Source of the DNA: Acidimicrobiaceae bacterium
GTDB lineage: Bacteria; Actinomycetota; Acidimicrobiia; Acidimicrobiales; RAAP-2
Assembly: GCA_003164095.1 (NCBI GenBank)
Contig: PLRX01000156.1
Span: forward strand, 1-48,858
DNA: 48,858 bases
Reading direction: 5' to 3'
A model generated the notes under the pieces. It was not told the DNA's origin, did no database searches, and saw only the letters and a list, made by a program, of their open reading frames with translations. Below are positions 42,560-48,858 of this stretch, in pieces; position 1 is the stretch's first letter; each line of letters begins with the position of its first letter. The translations under genes were made by a program, and so were the position numbers.

Positions 42560-45500
42560 GTGAGTTCCCGGGACACTGCGCCGGCTTCTGTACGCGTGCT
42601 CGGCGCGGTGTGCGGGGTGGCACCCGACGGGTCGATCGTCGACGTGCCCAGTGCGAGCCAGCGTCGGCTGCTCGGACTCCTGGCGGTCCATGCACCGCGC
42701 CAACTGCGTGCGGAGTGGCTCGCCGACGTACTCGGTGTCACGGCCGGAGCCCTCAGGACGACGGTCTCGCGCCTCCGCACGGTCATCGGACCGGACGCGC
42801 TGCGCACGACGAGCACCGGGTACGCCTTGGTGGCCAATGTCGACGCCACCCAATTCTGCTCAGCCGTGGCGAATGCCGACCGATCAGCCGACCGGCTGGG
42901 AGCACTGGAGCAGGCGCTCGCACTGTGGACCGGACCCGTCCTCGAGGAGTTCCAGGGTGAGGAGTGGGCCAGGGGGGAGACGGCCCGACTCACCGAGATC
43001 CACTCCGCCAGCGTGGACGATTACGTGGACCAACTGGTCTCCGCTCGCCGGGAGACTGATGCCATCGCCGCGGCCGAGGGCCAGATCGCGCGCTATCCGT
43101 ACCGTGACCGGTCGCGGGGCCTGCTGATCCGGGCCCTCGCGCTGGCCGGTCGCCAGACCGACGCCCTGCGAGCCTTCCAGGCCTACCGATCGCTGCTGGT
43201 CGAGGAGTTCGGCACCGAGCCCTCACCCGAGGTCGTCCGGACCGAACGTCGGGTGGCGACCGGATGGAACGGTGTCGACGCCGACGACGAGGTTGCGACG
43301 GCCTCCGGGGTGCTGGACATTCCGCTGCCGGCCAATCTGGCCCACCGGGCGGCGTTCGTCGGCCGCGACGCCGAGCAGGAGGTGCTCCGGACCCAGCTGG
43401 CCCTGGTGGGGGAGTCGGGACTGCGGTGCGTCGTGGTGAGTGGTGAAGCGGGGATGGGCAAGACGACGCTGCTGGCCGAATTCGCCCGCTCGGTAACGTC
43501 TTCGACCATGGCGACCGTGCTCTACGGGCGCTGCGACGAGACAGGCGTGCCGCTCGAGCCGTTCCGATCGGTGCTCGACACGTGCGTCGAGCACGCACCG
43601 CTCGACCTCCTTATCGAGCATGTGGCCCACGTCGGTGGCGAGCTGACGCGGCTCTGCCCCCGGTTGGGGACGCGGGTGGCGACGACCCCGGTCCCCACCC
43701 GTTCGGACGACGCCACCGAACGCTTCCTCACCTTCGCCGCCGCCGCCGATCTGCTGCGTCGGGTCGCTGACCGACGACCGCTGGTCCTCGTTCTCGATGA
43801 CCTCCAGTGGGCAGAACCGACGGCGCTCCTCCTCCTCGGTCAGCTCACCCGGACGTTGGTCGACGCTCCGGTCCTCGTACTCGTGAGCCGTCGCGATCCG
43901 GGGGAGCAGATGTCCGACCAGTTGCGGACGGCGCTCGCCGAGCTGGACCGGTGCGAGGTCAGCCACCTTCAGTTGACCGGCCTGAACGAAGCCGAGCTGG
44001 CCGAGCTGGTCGTTGCGGCCACGCATGGGGTGCCCGATCCTGAGCTGCACCGTCTCACCGGGAGACTGCGGGACGATACGGCCGGAAACCCGCTCTACGC
44101 CTCGCAGCTGGTCCGACACTGGATGGACCTGGGCCGGGCGGCTGAGCCACGGGAGGGTCGGCGGGGACGCCCGACGATGGTGCTGCCCGCCGGTGTCCCG
44201 CCCAGCCTGCGCGAGGTCGTGTGGAGCCGGGTGCGGACCCTCGGTCCGGACGTGTTCGACGTACTGGCTGCCGCATCGGTTCTCGGGCCCGAGTTCCCGG
44301 AGGATGTCCTGCTCGAGACGCTCGACCAGCCGGAAGCGACGGTGATCGGAGCCCTCGATGTCGCCGTGGCGGCGGGGATCCTCGTCGACCTGCGGTCCGT
44401 GCGTCGGGCGATGCGATTCGTCCACGGGCTGGTCGCCAACGCGATGTATTCGGAGATCGGCCCGTCCAGTCGTGCCCGTATGCACGAACGGGTCGTGCGT
44501 GCCCTGACGAAGGGTGGTGAGCCCCTCCATGCTGATGTCGTCCTGCAACTGGCGCGGCACTCGGCGTTGGCCGGTCTGACCGAGGAGACACTCCATTGGT
44601 CGGTGTCGGCTGGCGACTACGCGTTCGGGCACCTCGCTCCCACCGAGGCGGCGCACCACTACCAGGTGGCGTTGGATGCGGCCAAGGCGTTGCAGCGACC
44701 CGACGCCCAGCGCGCCGATCTCCTGGTGCAACTCGGCCACGCGCAACATCGGGCGGGAGACCCCCGGGCCGAGGCCAACCTGGTCCGAGGGGCGAAGCTG
44801 GCGCGGCGCAGTGGCGAACACCAGACGCTCATCCGAGCCGCACTGGTGGCCGACCTGGGCATCCTCCGGGTCGACAGTCTCGCCCGGGAGCAATTGGAGG
44901 TCGTCGAGTCCGCGCTCGAGGTCGCCGACCCGGCCGACACCGCCACCTACGCCCGCCTCCTCGCGCTCCTCTCCATGAGCCTGACCTTCACCCCCGATGT
45001 GGAGCGACGACTGGCCCTGGCCCATCACGCCCTGCGTCTCGCGGAGGAGAGCGACGACCCGGCGATCGTCGCCGGTGTGGCGCCGTCGGCGTTGGCCGCG
45101 CTCTGGGGCCCCGGCAACGAGCGCCTGCGCAACGATGTGGCGGCCAGAGCGCTTTCGGCTGCGGAGGCGTCGGGAGACCCGTTGCTGCAGTTCGGCGTCA
45201 ACCTCGCGGCGCGCCAGGTGGCGATCGAATCGGGGGACGCGGCCGTGGCCGCACACACCTTGAACCGGCTCCGGGCAACTGCGCAGAGCGTCGGCGAGCC
45301 CTACCTGGGCTGGATCGTCGTGCAGTGTGAGACGTTCGAGGCGATGATGACCGGACGGCTCGCCGACGCCGAGGCACTCGCCGCGGAGACGCTCGACCTC
45401 GGCCTGCAGATCGGCGCCCCGGGCGCGTTCGCCTGGTACGCCGCCAACTTCTTCGTGGTGGGTACCTTCGCCGGTCGGCACGCAGAGCTGTTCCCGCTGG

Positions 45501-46072
45501 TCGAGCAGGCGGCCGCCGAGAACCCCGGTATCCTCCCCTTCCGGCTGGCGTACGGGATCATCTGTGTCGCCGTGGGCCGGGCCGACGCCGCCCGCGCGAT
45601 CCTCCACGAAGGTATGGAGAGCGGCTTCGGCCGGCTGGCCGTCGACAACTTCTGGATGACCTCGGTCATCGCGTACGTCATCATCGCCATCGAACTCGAC
45701 GACCGCGATGCGGCCGCCGAGCTGCTGCCGGTCATCGAGCCCCATGCGGCCGAGATCTCCTTCAACGGTGTCACCAGTCAGGGGCCGGTCGCCGCCTACG
45801 TAGGGAAGCTGGCATCCCTGTTGGGCCACCATGACGAGGCCGAAGGCCACCTGAAGTCGGCGCTGGCGACCGCCACGGCGTTCGGCTGGACCTACCACCG
45901 GGCCACCACGCTGTTCGCCCTGGCCCAGTCGCGGTACCGCCGGTCGGGCGACCTCGACGAGGAGGGGCGGTCCTGGCTCGCCGAGGCTTCCGAGCTCTGC
46001 CGGACCTATGGCTTCCGGAACTGGATCGGCCAGATCGATGACCTGGCCGCCAGCCTGCCGGCCACGTCGTAG
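42560..46072 (+). CDS. Second AfsR/SARP-like regulator with AAA ATPase
   Basis: 1170 residues from GTG 42560. A divergent winged helix (SQRRLLGLLAVHAPRQLRAEWLADVLGV...LRTTVSRLRTVIG) is followed by a BTAD domain (about 95-235, ending YRSLLVEEFGTEPSPEVV), an AAA/STAND ATPase with Walker A GEAGMGKTT near 293-300 and Walker B LVLDDLQWAE near 408, and a long Ala-rich helical-repeat tail. No C-terminal LuxR HTH. It shares architecture but not close sequence with the regulator at 32164. Four genes follow on the same strand (46191-48858), the likely targets. GTG 42560 is 6 nt after GACAAT; an open frame reaches back to 42416 without similarity. Confidence 0.92.
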   Translation: MSSRDTAPASVRVLGAVCGVAPDGSIVDVPSASQRRLLGLLAVHAPRQLRAEWLADVLGVTAGALRTTVSRLRTVIGPDALRTTSTGYALVANVDATQFCSAVANADRSADRLGALEQALALWTGPVLEEFQGEEWARGETARLTEIHSASVDDYVDQLVSARRETDAIAAAEGQIARYPYRDRSRGLLIRALALAGRQTDALRAFQAYRSLLVEEFGTEPSPEVVRTERRVATGWNGVDADDEVATASGVLDIPLPANLAHRAAFVGRDAEQEVLRTQLALVGESGLRCVVVSGEAGMGKTTLLAEFARSVTSSTMATVLYGRCDETGVPLEPFRSVLDTCVEHAPLDLLIEHVAHVGGELTRLCPRLGTRVATTPVPTRSDDATERFLTFAAAADLLRRVADRRPLVLVLDDLQWAEPTALLLLGQLTRTLVDAPVLVLVSRRDPGEQMSDQLRTALAELDRCEVSHLQLTGLNEAELAELVVAATHGVPDPELHRLTGRLRDDTAGNPLYASQLVRHWMDLGRAAEPREGRRGRPTMVLPAGVPPSLREVVWSRVRTLGPDVFDVLAAASVLGPEFPEDVLLETLDQPEATVIGALDVAVAAGILVDLRSVRRAMRFVHGLVANAMYSEIGPSSRARMHERVVRALTKGGEPLHADVVLQLARHSALAGLTEETLHWSVSAGDYAFGHLAPTEAAHHYQVALDAAKALQRPDAQRADLLVQLGHAQHRAGDPRAEANLVRGAKLARRSGEHQTLIRAALVADLGILRVDSLAREQLEVVESALEVADPADTATYARLLALLSMSLTFTPDVERRLALAHHALRLAEESDDPAIVAGVAPSALAALWGPGNERLRNDVAARALSAAEASGDPLLQFGVNLAARQVAIESGDAAVAAHTLNRLRATAQSVGEPYLGWIVVQCETFEAMMTGRLADAEALAAETLDLGLQIGAPGAFAWYAANFFVVGTFAGRHAELFPLVEQAAAENPGILPFRLAYGIICVAVGRADAARAILHEGMESGFGRLAVDNFWMTSVIAYVIIAIELDDRDAAAELLPVIEPHAAEISFNGVTSQGPVAAYVGKLASLLGHHDEAEGHLKSALATATAFGWTYHRATTLFALAQSRYRRSGDLDEEGRSWLAEASELCRTYGFRNWIGQIDDLAASLPATS

Positions 46073-46190
46073 CGGCCCAGATCCCACCCCAGGCGCCGAA
46101 GTGACGCGTGGATGACGCGGGGTAGGCCGCAGGATGACCTGCGAGGCCATAGGCGAAGGGTCGCCGGCGCGGCAGAAGAGAGCAGGAGCA

Positions 46191-46451
46191 ATGACGACAC
46201 TGGTCATCACCCACGAGGTCGACGACGTCGAGCACTGGCGCTCCTCCACCAGGCGCGAGGACTATTTCGGTCCGCTGGGCATCACCGCGCGCACCTTCGT
46301 CGACCCGGAAATGCCCAACCGGGTGGGACTGATCGTCGAATGCCCCAGCCTGGAGGCGTTCCAGGAGGCGATGCAGGATCAGGGCGCCGCTGACTCGATG
46401 AAGTTCGACGGCGTTCGTCCCGAGACCCTCCGGATGCTGGTCGAGGCCTGA
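46191..46451 (+). CDS. Small antibiotic-biosynthesis-monooxygenase-like protein
   Basis: 86 residues with a probable ferredoxin-like alpha/beta fold: MTTLVITHEVDDVEHWRSS, then RTFVDPEMPNRVGLIVECPSLEAFQEAM. This pattern is like small stress-response ABM or DUF-type proteins in which a strand, a helix and another strand carry a binding cleft. ATG 46191 is preceded by CAGGAG; an upstream ATG at 46134 would add 19 unconserved residues. First gene after the second giant regulator, 118 bases on. Function unknown. Confidence 0.7.
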   Translation: MTTLVITHEVDDVEHWRSSTRREDYFGPLGITARTFVDPEMPNRVGLIVECPSLEAFQEAMQDQGAADSMKFDGVRPETLRMLVEA

Positions 46452-46525
46452 GCCGTCGACGTCATCGCAGCCCTCGAGCGTTCAGCGAAGGCCGCACCCC
46501 CGCCCTGCCGAGAACGGAGCCTGTC

Positions 46526-47119
46526 ATGACCGTACGACCATCGAAATTCGTCCACGTCGTGTACCGAAGTCGTCGCTTCGAGGAGATGCTCGCGTGGTAC
46601 CAGACCGTGTTCGGGGCGAATATCCAGTACCAGGACCCGGCCATCGCCTTCCTCACCTACGACGAGGAGCATCACCGGTTCGCCTTCCTGAACATGGATC
46701 TCATCGATCCGGACAGCGGTGGACCCGATGACCGAGGGGTCATCGGTGTCGACCATGTGGCCTATACCTACGCCTCGCTACCGGATCTCTTCGAGAGCTA
46801 CGCCGAACTGAAGTCCAAGGGGATCAGCCCGTACTGGTGCATCCACCATGGCATCACCGTCTCGATGTACTACGGCGACCCCGACGGCAATCAGATGGAG
46901 TTCCAGGTCGACTGCTTTGCCGACAACTCCGACGCGAACGCCTTCATCTATCGCACCTTCGCCACCAATCCGATCGGTGTCGAGTACGACCCCGACGAGT
47001 GGCTCGCTGAGGTGCGGTCCGGCACACCGGTCGAGGACCTGCTCGCCCGCAAGAGCGATCTGCCGGTCTCGCCGATCCGAACAGCCGTTGGGGCGGTGTT
47101 CGCCCCGCCCGGGGGATGA
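46526..47119 (+). CDS. VOC protein, extradiol-dioxygenase-like
   Basis: 197-residue protein with a full VOC module: FVHVVYRSRRFEEMLAWYQTVFGANI, GVDHVAYTYASLPDLFESY, and PDGNQMEFQVDCF. Metal ligands His in FVHVV, His in VDHVAY and Glu in MEFQVD match the 2-His-1-Glu site of biphenyl-diol-type dioxygenases, so catalytic activity is plausible. The last 60 residues (FIYRTFATNPIGVEYDPDEWLAEVRSG) follow the NPIGxxxDPDE pattern common in this group. Good ATG after a spaced GAACGGAG. Probably cotranscribed with neighbours 46191 and 47200. Confidence 0.9.
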   Translation: MTVRPSKFVHVVYRSRRFEEMLAWYQTVFGANIQYQDPAIAFLTYDEEHHRFAFLNMDLIDPDSGGPDDRGVIGVDHVAYTYASLPDLFESYAELKSKGISPYWCIHHGITVSMYYGDPDGNQMEFQVDCFADNSDANAFIYRTFATNPIGVEYDPDEWLAEVRSGTPVEDLLARKSDLPVSPIRTAVGAVFAPPGG

Positions 47120-47199
47120 GGTCGGCCGACGATCGTTGATCGCCCGACATCGAGGAGATTCCCCGGCTGACCAGCCGGTGGGAGGAAGAGGAGAAACAC

Positions 47200-47475
47200 A
47201 TGGCATACCTGCAAGTACATTTCTGGCCCGGCGGTACCGAGGAGCAGTACGGGGCGATGATCAAGGTTCTGCATCCCGGGACGGGACTCCCCGAGGGCCA
47301 GCGCTCCCACACCAGCGGCCCCACGGAGGGCGGCTACCTGATCTCCGTCATCTGGGACTCGAAGGAGCGGAGTGACGCCTTCATGCAGAACACGCTTCTG
47401 CCGGTGTTGCCGGTGGACGGTGGATTCGCGGGGGCTCCGGAGGAGCGCGCCGCAGAGGTCGCCCACGACGAATGA
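47200..47475 (+). CDS. Small ABM-like protein
   Basis: 91 residues: MAYLQVHFWPGGTEEQYGAMIKVLH then GGYLISVIWDSKERSDAFMQNTLLPVLP, a dimeric alpha/beta-barrel-like pattern as in antibiotic-biosynthesis-monooxygenase-type proteins. GGAGGAAGAGGAG lies just upstream, the strongest Shine-Dalgarno nearby. Its stop overlaps an ATG (47472) that is in frame with the NHL-repeat gene, so that gene may be coupled. Function unknown. Confidence 0.75.
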   Translation: MAYLQVHFWPGGTEEQYGAMIKVLHPGTGLPEGQRSHTSGPTEGGYLISVIWDSKERSDAFMQNTLLPVLPVDGGFAGAPEERAAEVAHDE

Positions 47476-47522
47476 GTCTGAACTGGTACCCGATGAATCT
47501 CACTCAGAAGGAGCGTGGCTCG

Positions 47523-48858
47523 ATGTCCGGTCGTGGTCTGGTCGCAAAGTGTGCCGCGACGGTGGCGGTCAGTCTGATGTTGTCGGGTCTGGCGTCGGCC
47601 ACCCTGACCGGGCCGGCGTCGGCGGCGTCACCGGGTTTCGGGTCGCAGAAGACACTGATCGGCGCCGCCCTGAACACCCCCTACGGAGTGGCGGTGGACT
47701 CCGCCGGTGACCGCTTCGTGGCCAACGCGTCCGGAAACGAGGTCACGGAGCTGACGCCGACCGGGGTGCAGTCGGTCCTGGGCCTGGTCGGTCTGTCCGG
47801 GCCGCAGGGGGTGGCGGTGGACGCCACGGGTGACGTGTTCGTAGCCAACACGGGCAACAGCCGGGTGGTGGAACTGACGGCGGCCGGAGTGCAGACCAAC
47901 CTCGGATTCGAAGGTCTCTCCCATCCGGGCGGGGTGGCCGTGGACGGGTCGGGCGATGTGTTCGTGGCCGACACGGACAACAGCCGGGTGGTGGAGCTGA
48001 CGCCTGGAGGCGTGCAGACCACCCTCGGCTTCACGGGCCTGGTCTACCCGGGTGGGGTGGCCGTGGACGGGTCGGGCGACGTGTTCGTGGCCGACACGGA
48101 CAACAGCCGGGTGGTGGAGCTGACGCCTGGAGGTGTGCAGGCCACGCTCGCCTTCACCGGACTGTACGAACCGGGTGCAGTGTCGGTCGACGCATCAGGT
48201 GACGTGTTCGTGGCCGACTCCCGCAACAACCGGATCGTGGAGTTGACGAAGGTCGGGGTGCAGTCGACGGTCGGGTTCACCGGCGTGACCGGCCCCGAGG
48301 GGGTCGCCGTGGACGCATCAGGTGACGTGTTCGTGGCCGACACCGACAACAGTCGGGTGGTGGAGTTGACGCCGGGTGAGGTGCAGTCCACCCTCGCGTT
48401 CACCGGCCTCAAGAGCCCGGTGGGGGTGTCGGCGGACGGGTCGGGCGACGTGTTCGTGGCCGACGCTGGCGACAGTCGGGTGGTGGAGTCGACGGCGGCC
48501 GGCGGTCAGTCCACCCTACCCCTCACCGGCCTGAGTTACCCGTTCGGGGTGGCGGTGAACGGGCGGGGTGCCGTGTTCGTGGCCGACACCTTCAACAGCA
48601 GGGTGGAGCAATTGGTGTCGGGCGTGCAGTCCACGCTCGGTCTGACGGGGCTGAACCACCCGCAGGGGGTGGCGACGACAACTGGTGGCAGCGAGGTGTA
48701 CGTTGCCGACACCGGCAACAACCGGGTCGTGGTGTACGCCCCCGGGTTCCCGACCCTCGGTTTCACGGGCCTGTCCGGACCCGAGGGGGTGGCGGCGGAT
48801 GCGACGCGTGATGTATTCGTAGCCGACACCGGGAACAACCGGGTGGTGGAGTTGACGC
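47523..48858 (+). CDS. Secreted NHL-repeat beta-propeller protein (runs off the window)
   Basis: Open to the window edge, so the C-terminus is missing; at least 445 residues. A signal peptide (MSGRGLVAKCAATVAVSLMLSGLASA...) leads to NHL repeats of 41 residues, each with GVAVDGSGDVFVADTDNSRVVELTPGGVQ. NHL repeats form beta-propellers; secreted bacterial ones bind or cleave unknown partners. ATG 47523 is chosen for AGAAGGAG at 47506-47513; an in-frame ATG at 47472 overlaps the previous stop and would hide the signal peptide. Part of the same-strand series after the second giant regulator. Confidence 0.9.
   Translation, partial: MSGRGLVAKCAATVAVSLMLSGLASATLTGPASAASPGFGSQKTLIGAALNTPYGVAVDSAGDRFVANASGNEVTELTPTGVQSVLGLVGLSGPQGVAVDATGDVFVANTGNSRVVELTAAGVQTNLGFEGLSHPGGVAVDGSGDVFVADTDNSRVVELTPGGVQTTLGFTGLVYPGGVAVDGSGDVFVADTDNSRVVELTPGGVQATLAFTGLYEPGAVSVDASGDVFVADSRNNRIVELTKVGVQSTVGFTGVTGPEGVAVDASGDVFVADTDNSRVVELTPGEVQSTLAFTGLKSPVGVSADGSGDVFVADAGDSRVVESTAAGGQSTLPLTGLSYPFGVAVNGRGAVFVADTFNSRVEQLVSGVQSTLGLTGLNHPQGVATTTGGSEVYVADTGNNRVVVYAPGFPTLGFTGLSGPEGVAADATRDVFVADTGNNRVVELT
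47685..48858 (+). repeat. Tandem 123-bp (41-residue) NHL repeats
   Basis: Starts of the GGxGTGG step at 47685, 47808, 47931 and 48054 are exactly 123 bp apart, and at least nine units fill the window's end. Adjacent units near 47931-48150 are nearly identical in DNA, so recent expansion or gene conversion is likely. Confidence 0.9.

Noticed and set aside
42208-42993. Minus-strand frame overlapping the second regulator's start
   Set aside because: Runs antisense to the clear winged-helix/BTAD domain; only a short part looks protein-like.
43223-46249. Very long minus-strand open frame under the second regulator
   Set aside because: Antisense shadow of a high-GC gene: His/Gly/Arg/Gln-rich and without motifs.
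47685-48858. CRISPR-like direct repeats at the right end
   Set aside because: Period is 123 bp, coding and in frame throughout; these are NHL protein repeats, not spacers.

Overview
The window looks like chromosome from a high-GC actinobacterium, most likely an uncultured member of the Acidimicrobiia. This is inference from several signs: strong GC bias at third codon positions, many GTG starts, many start codons preceded at 6 to 8 nt by a TANNNT-type -10 box (leaderless mRNAs), HemQ haem synthesis, a CIRCE-controlled groEL, BTAD/AfsR-type regulators, a 13E12-like DUF222-HNH protein, and 42-residue SDGGIFAFGDA-type surface repeats that I associate with that class. No rRNA, insertion sequence, CRISPR array or phage module is visible.

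Layout. 1-3.3 kb: a gene-poor stretch, then a secreted GH43-like hydrolase with a repeat tail, then tRNA-Ser(UGA). 3.4-6.6 kb: pheA, divergent from a larB-larC pair (nickel-pincer cofactor synthesis). 6.8-12 kb: DUF222-HNH protein, lipoprotein FKBP, a VOC protein, thioredoxin, an Ntn-type amide hydrolase, and a frameshifted HPP membrane gene. 12-17.3 kb: a DUF998 membrane protein and an extradiol dioxygenase facing a MarR gene across a shared palindrome, then small enzymes (GNAT, DinB-like, PPOX, VOC, isochorismatase-like) and one truncated gene. 17.3-20.4 kb: an envelope-stress-like module of PspC/LiaF-like protein (frameshifted), PspC-fused histidine kinase and LuxR-type response regulator. 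20.4-26 kb: PaiB-like protein, a 13-codon gene stub, GNATs, alpha/beta hydrolase, DinB, an ArsR-SRPBCC pair, Nudix, and a 63-residue Cys-rich protein.

26-30.4 kb: a tightly coupled minus-strand operon hemQ-larE-NIL protein-methyltransferase, a perfect 18-bp terminator hairpin, and groEL under CIRCE. 30.5-39.8 kb: a glutamine amidotransferase, then a locus bracketed by two paralogous HTH-like proteins (about two thirds identical over their C-terminal part). The locus contains a 1194-residue BTAD-ATPase regulator and a translationally coupled acetoacetate-decarboxylase-like/FAD-oxidoreductase pair. The two paralogs share an upstream motif, and a SARP-like direct repeat lies between the first paralog and the regulator. 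39.8-42.3 kb: lower-GC accessory DNA with an HTH/nucleotidyltransferase toxin-antitoxin-like pair. 42.5-48.9 kb: a second giant BTAD-ATPase regulator, three small enzyme-like genes on the same strand, and a secreted NHL-repeat protein that runs off the end.

Most promising for new biology: (1) the paralog-bracketed regulator/oxidoreductase locus; (2) the Lar cofactor genes split between two loci with larE inside a haem operon and no larA; (3) the PspC-kinase module; (4) several decayed genes (two frameshifts, one truncation, one stub) that need separating from assembly error.
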